Made by a program: the position numbers and the translations under genes. Source: Verrucomicrobiales bacterium (GTDB lineage: Bacteria; Verrucomicrobiota; Verrucomicrobiia; Verrucomicrobiales; DEV007). Taken from it: DNA of 64,000 nt. The notes beneath the pieces are model-generated. The model ran no database searches. It saw nothing but the letters and a program-made list of their open reading frames with translations, and was not told where the DNA came from. Of this stretch, positions 51,910-62,610 are shown piece after piece. Each line of letters starts with the position of its first letter. Position 1 is the first letter of the stretch. The DNA lies in assembly GCA_016795385.1 (NCBI GenBank), contig JAEUHI010000058.1, forward strand, positions 1-64,000, written 5' to 3'.

Positions 51910-54900
51910 ATGACCGATAACACTCAGCTCGACCTGCTTCCTCCGCTCTCCGCGGAACCCGCAGCGCCACGAGACGATCCCTCCTACCTCCTTTCCTCTC
52001 TGGACGTCTTCAATTGGGGGCCTTTCCACGGTCGTCATCGCTGTCCCATCGATCCGCGCGGCACGGCCATCATCGGCCCGACCGGCAGCGGCAAGACCAC
52101 GCTGGTCGATGCGCTGATGACGTTGCTCGCGCCCTTCCCGAAGTACAACCTCGCCTCCACCGGCGGACACGAGAGCGACCGCGACCTCATCTCCTACGTG
52201 CGCGGTGTCTCCGGCGTGGAAAATGCCCGCGAGGAGAACAGCCACGTCGCCCGGCCCGGCAAGACCCTCACCGGTCTGGCGGCGACCTATGACTCCGGTG
52301 GGGCCACCATCACGATTGGCTGCCTCCTCTGGGTCGATGGCTCCAGCAATGCCGCCGATGATTTGAAGAAGGCCTGGTACTTCGCCCGCGACCGTCCCGG
52401 CACGCTCGACGAGTTGCTCGCCCTGCATCACGAGGGTGGCAAGGCCGCCCTCACCCGGCTCTCGCGCGACACCGCCGGGCTGCGTCTTTTCTCCAGCAAA
52501 AAGGAATACCTCGCCCAAGTGCGCGGCTTCTTCGAAGTCGGTGAGAATGCCTTCTCGCTGCTCAACCGCGCCGCCGGCCTGAAGCAGATCAACAGCATCG
52601 ACCAGATCTTCCGCGAGCTCGTCCTCGACGACCGCTCCGCCTTCGATCGCGCCGCCGAAGTCGCGCGCGAGTTCGACACGCTCCACGGCATCCACGAGGA
52701 GCTCCAGACCGCGCGCCGGCAGCGCGACTCGCTCGTGCCGGTGCGGCAGGGGAAAGGCGATTGGGAAAAAGCGGCCGCTCGTCTCGCCGATCACCGCCGC
52801 CTCAAGGACCTGCTGCCCGCTTGGTTCGCCTCCGCCGCCGTGCGTCTATGGGATGCCGAACGCGACACCCTCGCCCGCGCCAAGGAAGCCACCACCGCAG
52901 CACTCCGGTCCGCTGCGGAAAACGTCGATTCCATCGAAAGCCGTGTGCGTATTCTCAACGAGGAATACCTCCGGCACGGCGGCGCGTCGATCCAGACGAT
53001 CGAGGAACTGCTGCGTGACAAGGAGCGGCGAGCCGCCGAGACGCGGCGCTTCGCGGAACAATACCAGGCTTTTGCCGCCCGCCTGGGCCTCTCAACCGAA
53101 CCCGGGGAAGCGGCCTTTCACCAAAACCGCGAGCGGCTCCCCGCGGTCCGCGCCGAGGCCGAAGCCGCCCGCGAAACCGCCCGCCAGCAGTCCGTTGATC
53201 TGGCAGCCGAGCTCAAAAGCCTCCGCGAAGAACGCGATCGTCTCGCTCACGAAATCCGCGAAGCCGAGGCACGGCCGCATTCGAACATCCCCGCGAGTTT
53301 CCAGGCCTTCCGCGAACTGCTCGCCCGCGAACTCGGTCTGCCCGGCGAAGACCTGCCCTACGTCGCCGAACTCGTCGAAGTGAAAACCGAGGAACGTCGC
53401 TGGCAGGGCGCGATCGAGCGCGCCATCGGGTCCGAGCGGCTCCGCATCCTCGTGCCCGAATCGCGGATGCGCGAAGCCCTCGCCTGGGTCAATGATCGCG
53501 ACAACCGGCTCCACGTCCGTCTGCAAAGCGCCGGGCTCCATCCCGAGCCGGCACGGTTTTTCGAAGACGGCTTCACCCGCAAGCTTTCCTATCGCGACCA
53601 TCCGCTGCGCGAGCACGTGAAGCTCCTCCTCGCCCGCCGCGACCGCCACTGCGTCGCCTCCGCCGAGGTCCTCCGCACGACCGAACAGGGTATGACCGCC
53701 GAAGGTACCCTGTCTGATCAGCAGGGACGATTCGAGAAGCAGGATCAACGTCCCCTTTCCGAGGGCTGGATGACCGGCTTCGACAACCGCCACCTCCTCG
53801 CCACGCTGCGGGACGAACTCGGGCGGGCGGAGGAGCGCCTCGCCTCCCTCGATCGCGACAACACCTCCCACGCGAAGGCCGAACGCGAGGCGGCGGAAAA
53901 GATCACCCTCGTCGCCCAACTCGAAGCGCTCGACTTTTCCCAAATCGACAGCGCCGGCATCGGGCACGAGATCGAGCAACTCCGACAACGGCTCGACGAA
54001 CTGACCCGCCCCGGCTCCGACGCCGCGACCGCCAAGGCCCGGTACGACGAAGCCCTGCGCGACCTCGAAGCGGGCAAGGCCGAGGTCGGTCGGCTACAGC
54101 AGCAGCTCGGCCGCGACGAGCACGCCCTCGACGCCGCCACGCGCGAGCTCGACCACGCCCGGGCCCGGCTCGGGGCAGGTCTCCACGAAGACGAAGCGGC
54201 CCTGACCGAACGACATTTTCCCATCGCTCCCGGCACCAGCGCCCGCCAACTGCCTGATCTCGAGCGCACCGCCGGACACGAGCTCGACCGCAACATCCAG
54301 CGTGACGAAGAGCGCAAATCCGAGATCGAGCGCCGCCTCGTCCGTGCCATGGAAAAAGCCAAGCAGGAGGACACCGGCCACCTCTCCGAGACCGGCACCG
54401 AACTCCGCGACCTCGACGCCTACCTCGCCCGCCTCACCGTCCTCGAGAACGAATCCCTCCCCGAAAAGCGCGCCCGCTTTCTCGACTACCTGAACCAATC
54501 CTCCGGTCAGGGCGTCACCCAACTCCTCACCCACATCGGCAACGAAGTCAGCCTGATCCAGGAGCGCGTCGCCGATCTCAACGCCACTCTCAGCCGCGTC
54601 GATTTCCGCCACGGCCGTTACCTGCGCCTCGACGCCCAGACCGTCGGCCATCCCGCCCTGCAACAGATGGAGGCCGCCCAGCGCAAGCTGCGCCACCTCG
54701 CCCTGAGCGAGCGCGATGACGAGGGCGAGGCCCACTACCGTGCCCTCGGCGAAGTCGTTCGGCTGCTCCGCGAGGCCGCCGAAAAGCGTCACACCCTCGC
54801 CGCCCAGGCCCTCCTCGATCCGCGCCACCGGCTCCAGTTCTCCGTCGTCGAGGTCGAGCGGCTCACCGGTCACAGCTCCGGCGCGCGCAAAGGATCGCAG

Positions 54901-55257
54901 ACCGGCAGCGGCGGCGAGAAGGAGATGATGGCCAGCTACATCCTCACCGCCTCGCTCAGCTACGCCCTCTGTCCCGCCGGAGCGACGGTGCCGCGCTACG
55001 CCTCCATCGTGCTCGACGAGGCCTTTTCGAAAAGCTCGCCCGCCGCCGCCGCCCGGATCATCGAAGCCCTCCGCGCCTTCGGCCTGCATCCGCTCTTCGT
55101 CACGCCGAACAAGGAGATCGCCCTGTTGAAATCCCACACCCGCTCCGCCATCCTCGTCCACAACAAGAACCAGCGCGCCACCCTGACCTCGCTGACCTGG
55201 GAGGAGATCGAGGAGCATGCGCGGGAGCGGAAGGAGGGCGGAGCGGCCACCCCATGA
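51910..55257 (+). CDS. jetC: Wadjet SMC-like ATPase JetC
   Basis: 1115 residues, the large MukB/SMC-like subunit of type I Wadjet (COG4913 type). The N-terminal head has Walker A GPTGSGKT at residues 56-63. Long coiled-coil arms fill about 250-900, with a hinge-like non-coil part near 440-560. The C-terminal head carries the ABC signature GSGGEKEMM (about residues 999-1007) and Walker B SIVLDEAF (about 1033-1040), followed by the LFVTPNKEIALL segment. The two heads dimerise on ATP and drive DNA loop extrusion; the complex senses small circular DNA. The start is 31 bp after the PIN toxin gene; the end overlaps jetD by 4 bp. Confidence 0.95.
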   Translation: MTDNTQLDLLPPLSAEPAAPRDDPSYLLSSLDVFNWGPFHGRHRCPIDPRGTAIIGPTGSGKTTLVDALMTLLAPFPKYNLASTGGHESDRDLISYVRGVSGVENAREENSHVARPGKTLTGLAATYDSGGATITIGCLLWVDGSSNAADDLKKAWYFARDRPGTLDELLALHHEGGKAALTRLSRDTAGLRLFSSKKEYLAQVRGFFEVGENAFSLLNRAAGLKQINSIDQIFRELVLDDRSAFDRAAEVAREFDTLHGIHEELQTARRQRDSLVPVRQGKGDWEKAAARLADHRRLKDLLPAWFASAAVRLWDAERDTLARAKEATTAALRSAAENVDSIESRVRILNEEYLRHGGASIQTIEELLRDKERRAAETRRFAEQYQAFAARLGLSTEPGEAAFHQNRERLPAVRAEAEAARETARQQSVDLAAELKSLREERDRLAHEIREAEARPHSNIPASFQAFRELLARELGLPGEDLPYVAELVEVKTEERRWQGAIERAIGSERLRILVPESRMREALAWVNDRDNRLHVRLQSAGLHPEPARFFEDGFTRKLSYRDHPLREHVKLLLARRDRHCVASAEVLRTTEQGMTAEGTLSDQQGRFEKQDQRPLSEGWMTGFDNRHLLATLRDELGRAEERLASLDRDNTSHAKAEREAAEKITLVAQLEALDFSQIDSAGIGHEIEQLRQRLDELTRPGSDAATAKARYDEALRDLEAGKAEVGRLQQQLGRDEHALDAATRELDHARARLGAGLHEDEAALTERHFPIAPGTSARQLPDLERTAGHELDRNIQRDEERKSEIERRLVRAMEKAKQEDTGHLSETGTELRDLDAYLARLTVLENESLPEKRARFLDYLNQSSGQGVTQLLTHIGNEVSLIQERVADLNATLSRVDFRHGRYLRLDAQTVGHPALQQMEAAQRKLRHLALSERDDEGEAHYRALGEVVRLLREAAEKRHTLAAQALLDPRHRLQFSVVEVERLTGHSSGARKGSQTGSGGEKEMMASYILTASLSYALCPAGATVPRYASIVLDEAFSKSSPAAAARIIEALRAFGLHPLFVTPNKEIALLKSHTRSAILVHNKNQRATLTSLTWEEIEEHARERKEGGAATP

Positions 55258-56417
55258 AACTCCCCTCCGATCTCGCGTCCCGTTGGTCCCGCCAGTGGGA
55301 AAATCCCGACCTGCGCGAAGACCGTCTCCTCGACGAGCCGGGCGCGTGGCCTACCAGCCTGCCCATTGGTCGCCCCACCGCCACCGAGATTGCCGATCAC
55401 TGGCAGGAAACCGCTGCCCGCATCCAGTCCTGGCGCGAGGTCCGGCAGGGCACGGTGCGTTGGGAGAGCGTCGTTTTTCGCGCCACCGGAGCCCCCGTAG
55501 AGATTCCGGTCGCCTGGGAAATCGGTGACGCGGTGGAATGGGTCGCCGCCTCTGGAGACCGACGGGTGCGGGCCGAATATGGAAGCCTTCGCACCTTGCT
55601 CGAGGGCACCGATCCGCTCTTTCATCGTGTGCTTGTCCGCGAAAGGTCGTTGTGGAAAGCCAAACCAACCACCGAGGTGATCCAGGCCGCTCGGCTCGCG
55701 CTCCTGCTGGAGTCCGGCTGCGCCGCCGGGCAACCCCTGCGTGCGCTCTCCCTCGCCGGCATCGACAGCAAATTCTTCGAACGCCACCGGGGACTCGTCC
55801 AGCGTTTCCTCGATCTGCGGCACGACGGAGAGCCATCGCGACAGGGGCTCGAGACCTTCCTCGATGCCGCCCGCGACACCGATCATTGGTTGCTCGTCGC
55901 CGCCCTCGGCGAGGGGACCTCGCTGGGCTTCACCCGGCTCCGTGTCCGGGCGATCGAACTCGCCAGGCATCTCGAAACCTGCGCCCTGCTCGTCGTGGAA
56001 AACGAACGCTGCCTGCACCTGCTGCCCGACGATCTTCCCGGCGTGGTCGCCGTCCTCGGCACCGGAAACGACCTGTCCTGGCTCGCCTCGCCGCGCTTCC
56101 GCGAAACCCGCGTCGCCTACTGGGGCGACCTTGATACCTGGGGGCTGACCTTGCTCGCCCGCGCCCGGGGCCACGCGCCGCATCTCGTTCCCTTGCTGAT
56201 GACGCGCGAGATTTTTGAGAAGCATCCCGATGCTGCGGTAGCCGAGGCGACGACTGCATCAGACGATCCGCCTGCCGGACTCACGGATGAGGAAACGGCG
56301 CTCTACCGGTATTTGCTCTCGCGCGAAAGAGGCCGACTGGAGCAGGAGTTTCTCGCGGCCGAGATCGTCCGCCCCGCAATCCTCGATTGGGCCCGAGGCG
56401 GATTAGAATCTCTCTAG
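55254..56417 (+). CDS. jetD: Wadjet TOPRIM nuclease JetD (DUF3322/DUF2220)
   Basis: 387 residues. N-terminal DUF3322 domain (about residues 20-190) and C-terminal DUF2220 TOPRIM domain. The TOPRIM metal residues are E249 (VVENERC) and the DxD pair D292/D294 (YWGDLDTWG), so the nuclease looks intact. JetD is the nuclease of Wadjet, related to the topoisomerase VI A subunit, and cuts the extruded plasmid. The start overlaps jetC by 4 bp (ATGA), so the two are translationally coupled. The protease-FGE gene begins 14 bp after its stop, in the same direction, so it is probably the fifth gene of the operon. Confidence 0.93.
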   Translation: MKLPSDLASRWSRQWENPDLREDRLLDEPGAWPTSLPIGRPTATEIADHWQETAARIQSWREVRQGTVRWESVVFRATGAPVEIPVAWEIGDAVEWVAASGDRRVRAEYGSLRTLLEGTDPLFHRVLVRERSLWKAKPTTEVIQAARLALLLESGCAAGQPLRALSLAGIDSKFFERHRGLVQRFLDLRHDGEPSRQGLETFLDAARDTDHWLLVAALGEGTSLGFTRLRVRAIELARHLETCALLVVENERCLHLLPDDLPGVVAVLGTGNDLSWLASPRFRETRVAYWGDLDTWGLTLLARARGHAPHLVPLLMTREIFEKHPDAAVAEATTASDDPPAGLTDEETALYRYLLSRERGRLEQEFLAAEIVRPAILDWARGGLESL

Positions 56418-56431
56418 ACCCAATTCAGCGC

Positions 56432-58249
56432 ATGGACATTTCACCTGACCAGCCCGCGATCCGACAAACGACCACGAAGAATCGCCGCCGGGCAAGGTGG
56501 ATCTCGGGAATCCTTCTCGTCGCCCTTCTGCTTTGGGCCGCATGGCATTGGTGGGGTAATCGTTGGCTCCGGGCTGAGATGGGGGAGGTGTTCCTCCGCG
56601 CCATCGCAGATGAAAAGAGAGCGAGCCTCAAGGGGTGGGAAGGCGAGCGCATCGTCGGGGAAGAAGCGATCTCCTTTGCCGCGAACCGCAGCTTCTTTGT
56701 CATCGGCCTAACCGGTTACAAGCTGCCGATCGATCCCGAGGACGTCGAAGTCGTTTTCTCTCCGAACGCCTCGAAACGCTTTCCCTATACAAGAGTAACA
56801 CTGAGGCGACGGGGCGAGGAGAACGAAGCCGAGGCCGACCGAGAAACCTCCTCGGTTTCCGGAAATGGCGGCTCTGCCGTGCCCATCTCCGCCGACGGCT
56901 ACTTCTTGACCAATGCCCATGTCGTCGGGGAGGAGGGCGGGCCCTTTTACCTATGGGGGCTTACCGAGCATGGGATGAGGCTGGCGCACGCGCGGGTCGC
57001 ATGGAGGGGTGCCCACGGAAACAACGATCTCCCGGACCTGGCCCTTCTCCACGCCGACCTCAACCCCCTCGCCCACTTCCGGCTCGAGCGGGCTGAGCTT
57101 CCGCCCGTGGAAGCGCCGGTGATCGTCGCCGGCTACGGGGGCATGTCCCCCAATCAGGCCGGCGGAAAGATCCTGAAGCACGGGGGCTGGCGAGACTGGA
57201 ACGGTGGGGTGCGATGGAGGGCCTTTCTCCACGATGCGCCTCTACACCCCGGCGACAGCGGGGGGCTGGTGGCTGGTCTCGACGGAGGGCTCGTCGGGAT
57301 CAATGCGGAAGTTCACCACGACGGTCGTTGGCCTGGAAACATCCTCGAGAACTACCGGGCCCGGGCGCTCCACCCGGATCGAGACTGGCTGCTGGCGCTC
57401 ATCGCCATCGACCGGGGCGAGCAGCAAGTGGGATGCTTCGCGGAATTTTCGCAAGCCTGCGGACTCTTCTCCGAGACGCCCGCTCCGGAACATGTCAACA
57501 GCCTCGGGATGGCCTTCTTTCCCGTGCCTCTCTCCTTCAACGAAGACGAGGCCCGCACCCTGCTCTTCTCGCAACACGAGACCTGCCTCCGGGACTACGC
57601 GACTTTCGCAGAGAATGCGACCTCCGACGGCGGACACGCGGAACCTTCCGCCAAGTGGAAAACTACCTTCGAAGGCTACACGGACGACCATCCGGTAGGC
57701 TTCGTCACCTGGCACGAGGCCCGCGCCTTCTGCGAGTGGCTGACCTCCCGCGAGCGCGAGCTGGGTTTGATCGGCCCCGACGACCGCTACCGGCTGCCTA
57801 GCGACCTCGAATGGAGCTTCGCCATCGGAATCGGTCATTTGGAAGCGCCTGACCAGAGTCCGAAGGAAAGACGCCTGAAGGTCCGCGACCACTACCCTTG
57901 GGGGACCGAATGGCCGCCGACACAACTCTCCGGCAACTATCGCGGGCCGGAAACCGAGGCCGAGACGGTAGCCGGGACACCCCCTGATGGCCACGTCCGC
58001 GCGGCGCCGGTCGGATCCTTCCCGCTGACGCATTGGGGCCTCTCCGATCTTGGCGGCAACGTCTGGGAGTGGTGCGAGGACGCCTGGCATCCCGACGAGT
58101 CGGACGTGAAGTCCGCCCGCGGTGCTGCATTCTCTACCGAAAATCGGCTCAATCTCCATTCATCGATTCGAAGGCCGGTCCCGCTCGATGCGGCCAACGC
58201 TGACGTTGGGTTTCGAGTGGTGCTGGAGAGGGGAGTTCAAAGGGATTGA
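56432..58249 (+). CDS. Membrane-anchored trypsin-like protease fused to an FGE-sulfatase-fold domain
   Basis: 605 residues from the ATG at 56432 (a TTG 45 bp upstream is in frame). One transmembrane helix lies at about residues 24-41 after a basic N-terminus, so the rest is probably extracytoplasmic or anchored. A trypsin-like domain (about 140-310) has the triad H163 (NAHVVG), D202 (LPDLALL) and S276 (GDSGGL). A second domain (about 350-603) has the FGE-sulfatase fold, with GFVTWHEARAFCEWL, RYRLPSDLEWSFA and GGNVWEWCEDAWHP. The C-terminal RGAAF...GFRVV segment lacks the two catalytic cysteines of true formylglycine-generating enzymes, so this part is likely a binding module of C-type-lectin type. 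Trypsin and FGE-like domains occur together in some conflict-system proteins; a link to the Wadjet genes just upstream is inference from spacing. Confidence 0.85.
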   Translation: MDISPDQPAIRQTTTKNRRRARWISGILLVALLLWAAWHWWGNRWLRAEMGEVFLRAIADEKRASLKGWEGERIVGEEAISFAANRSFFVIGLTGYKLPIDPEDVEVVFSPNASKRFPYTRVTLRRRGEENEAEADRETSSVSGNGGSAVPISADGYFLTNAHVVGEEGGPFYLWGLTEHGMRLAHARVAWRGAHGNNDLPDLALLHADLNPLAHFRLERAELPPVEAPVIVAGYGGMSPNQAGGKILKHGGWRDWNGGVRWRAFLHDAPLHPGDSGGLVAGLDGGLVGINAEVHHDGRWPGNILENYRARALHPDRDWLLALIAIDRGEQQVGCFAEFSQACGLFSETPAPEHVNSLGMAFFPVPLSFNEDEARTLLFSQHETCLRDYATFAENATSDGGHAEPSAKWKTTFEGYTDDHPVGFVTWHEARAFCEWLTSRERELGLIGPDDRYRLPSDLEWSFAIGIGHLEAPDQSPKERRLKVRDHYPWGTEWPPTQLSGNYRGPETEAETVAGTPPDGHVRAAPVGSFPLTHWGLSDLGGNVWEWCEDAWHPDESDVKSARGAAFSTENRLNLHSSIRRPVPLDAANADVGFRVVLERGVQRD

Positions 58250-58299
58250 AAAGGAAGGCGACTCTCCCAAAAAATGGCGCCCTCCCGTCAGGCACCCGA

Positions 58300-58497
58300 T
58301 TACGATGCCCCGTTTGTCGGAAAGCAGCGAGGACTGGCGGGACGATACATTTCGCCCCAAAAGGGAAAGGCCAGCGTGACCTCGAGGTAACAATGCCAGC
58401 CCGAGCGTGCTTCGTATTCATCGTAGCAGTCCGCGACGATCTCCCTTTTGATGCGCTTTTCGCGGGCCACGTTCGTCGTCAGTGGTTTCGATTTCAT
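58300..58497 (-). pseudogene. CcbP-like calcium-binding protein, truncated by frameshift
   Basis: The minus-strand ORF starts at the ATG at 58495-58497, with AREKRIKREIVADCYDEYE and GWHCYLEVTLAFPF. That is the start of the CcbP calcium-binding family, which normally continues with a segment like F(P)AKCI. Here the frame turns to unrelated codons and stops at TAA (58300-58302) after 65 residues. The expected continuation appears in another frame over about 58250-58395: PFGAKCIVPPVLAAF. So a one-base shift at the C/T/G-run near 58370 has broken the gene. The start overlaps the end of the preceding unrecognised pseudogene by ATGA. Confidence 0.6.
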
Positions 58498-59140
58498 TTG
58501 AGCAGTCGGAGGGAAGGATAGTGTTTGCGGTAGTGACTTCCCTTGAAACGACGCAGCAGGTATTCGATCCGCTTTGCGGGAGTCTCCCGCGCCTTCTCCT
58601 CCAGATCGCGGCAATAGCGGTAGGAAACGTTTCCGTTCTGTCGGAAGTTCTTGCGCGTCTCGGCGAGTTCGACAGGGGACAAGGAAAGGATTCGCTGAAA
58701 GCCCGACCAATTTCAATCACCTCGCCACGAGGCTGCTCAGGACATGCATTCCCGGAAGGAACGGCCTCAACCGCGGATCGAACCCCATTCGGACGTGATC
58801 GACCTGGCCGTTGATTTCGTTCACCGTCTCGAGCAATTCCTCGTCGCTTCCGTCGGGCGAGACTCGGCTGATCCTGAGATAGCGGCGTGGCGCTCGTGCC
58901 AGCCGCGGAGGACCGCACGACTGTCATCTGGCAGATCTATTACTGAGGCGAGCAGATCGATCGCCCCAAGTCTGGACCAGGCAGTGCACTCCTGGCAGAG
59001 AAAGTCGTCGGTGGTGGCGATCACCTCGTTGGGAGCGATTGTCTTTCCGACGAGGTAGTCGCGGTGAAAGGCCCGGATGATCCCGTTTTCCAATCGATTC
59101 CAACGACACGAATGATGTCATCGCGAAACCGGTTGGGTGA
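58494..59140 (-). pseudogene. Frameshifted unrecognised gene upstream of the CcbP remnant
   Basis: Three minus-strand fragments in different frames read as one protein. The first, about 58945-59100, includes AFHRDYLVGKTIAPNEVIA and FLCQECTAWSRLGAIDLLA. The second (about 58717-58900) reads RRYLRISRVSPDGSDEELLE and MGFDPRLRPFLPGMHVLSSL before a TGA. The third (58494-58710) reads LSPVELAETRKNFRQNG and ends RKHYPSLRLLK. A fourth piece upstream, RFRDDIIRVVGIDWK, may be the start. At least two frameshifts are needed to join them, so this is a decayed gene of about 210 codons. I cannot name the family; sequencing error is a possible alternative. Confidence 0.55.
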
Positions 59141-59167
59141 TCAGGAGGGAGAGGCCCAAACCAAAAA

Positions 59168-59204
59168 CCCCACCCCGGCCGGGAGGAGGTCGGCCGGAGT
59201 GGGG
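59168..59204 (-). terminator. Terminator of katG
   Basis: GC-rich stem (arms 59168-59181 and 59191-59204, with one mismatch or bulge) and a 9-nt loop, 45 bp after the katG stop. On the minus strand it is followed by TTTTTGG, as expected for an intrinsic terminator. Confidence 0.75.
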
Positions 59205-59248
59205 CGGGATTCAGGGTTTCCCCTGAAAGGATTTTGGTGATGTCAGGA

Positions 59249-61558
<2,310 letters not shown>

Positions 61559-61695
61559 GGTGGATGGCGGGGTGGAGGTTTCGGAGGGCCCGCCGAGTCG
61601 CGGCGAACCCTCAACTTAATAACCAAGGGGTCTTGATGCATCTAATGCATTGTTCATATTGTTGCGATGCGTCATGGGAATGGTAGGGTGCGGCC
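61559..61695. promoter_or_regulatory. katG-oxyR divergent control region
   Basis: 137 bp between the two start codons. It contains a palindrome ATGCAT-cta-ATGCAT (61636-61650) with the T-N11-A form of LysR-type sites. On the minus strand a candidate katG promoter has -35 TTAGAT overlapping this palindrome, a 17-bp spacer and -10 TTATTA. OxyR would thus sit at the katG -35. These assignments are by inspection only; the promoter boxes are weak. Confidence 0.5.
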
Positions 61696-62580
61696 GTGAA
61701 AACCGAATTGGAACTCCAGCAACTCGAACAGTTTGTGGCCCTTGCCCGTGCCCGGAACTTCACCCGCGCGGCGACTGAGCTGAATCTTTCCCAGTCGGCG
61801 CTGAGCCGGGCGATCCAGCGTCTGGAGGAACAGATCGGCCAGCCGCTCTTTGAACGAAAGCCGCGCGAGGTGGTGTTGACGGATCTGGGGGAATTGCTGC
61901 TGGAGCGGGCGAAAGAGATCTTGAATCTGGTGGACGACACGTTCCTTCTGCTCTCCGACGCGGGCCGCCACGGGCGGGTGCGCCTCGGAGCGATCCCGAC
62001 GATCGCCCCCTATTTTTTGCCCTCCTTGCTGAGGAGCTTTTCGACGGCACATCCGGACATTTCGATCCTCGTGCAGGAGGACACGACGGAACATCTGCTG
62101 AAGCGCTGCAGCCACGGCGAGATCGATCTCGCGATCCTCGCGTTGCCTCTCCTTGCGAAATATCTCGAAATCGAGCCTCTCTTCGACGAGGAGCTGCTTT
62201 TGGTGGTTTCGTCAGGGCACGAGCTGGCGACGGCGGAGGAGGTCACGGCGGATACGGTGGAGCGCCATCCCTTTGTCATGCTGAACGAGGCGCATTGCCT
62301 CTCCGATCACGTGGCGTCCTATTGCCGGCAACAGGCCGTGCAACCGGTGACGGTCGAACGCATCAGCCAGATCGCCACGGTGCAGGAGCTCGTCGCCTTG
62401 GATCACGGGATCTCCATTCTTCCGGAAATGGCACGACGGTTCGATACGAGCGATCGCCGCGTTTACCGATCGTTCACCGGGGAAAAACCCACACGCACCA
62501 TCGCGATGGCGTGGAATCCATACCGCTATCAGAGCAAGTGGACGAAGGCGCTGATGGATCATCTGCGCGGAGCTTCCTGA
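61696..62580 (+). CDS. oxyR: H2O2-sensing LysR-type regulator OxyR
   Basis: 294 residues from a GTG at 61696, the standard OxyR/LysR length. N-terminal helix-turn-helix (about residues 1-60): LEQFVALARARNFTRAATELN and QSALSRAIQRLEEQIG. The ligand-binding domain carries the two redox cysteines C201 and C210 in HCLSDHVASYC, with the same 8-residue spacing as C199/C208 of E. coli OxyR. So it should form an intramolecular disulfide on H2O2 and activate its divergent neighbour katG. The DNA-binding and oxidation-sensing parts look intact. It converges with a sensor kinase gene 30 bp downstream. Confidence 0.95.
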   Translation: MKTELELQQLEQFVALARARNFTRAATELNLSQSALSRAIQRLEEQIGQPLFERKPREVVLTDLGELLLERAKEILNLVDDTFLLLSDAGRHGRVRLGAIPTIAPYFLPSLLRSFSTAHPDISILVQEDTTEHLLKRCSHGEIDLAILALPLLAKYLEIEPLFDEELLLVVSSGHELATAEEVTADTVERHPFVMLNEAHCLSDHVASYCRQQAVQPVTVERISQIATVQELVALDHGISILPEMARRFDTSDRRVYRSFTGEKPTRTIAMAWNPYRYQSKWTKALMDHLRGAS

Positions 62581-62610
62581 ACACTTCGGCACCTTTGATG
62601 CACCGTTTGC

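Noticed and set aside
56432..58249. FGE-fold domain as a diversity-generating retroelement target or as the sulfatase-maturing enzyme
   Set aside because: There is no reverse transcriptase or template repeat in the window, and the domain lacks the catalytic cysteines needed to modify the sulfatase at 16527.
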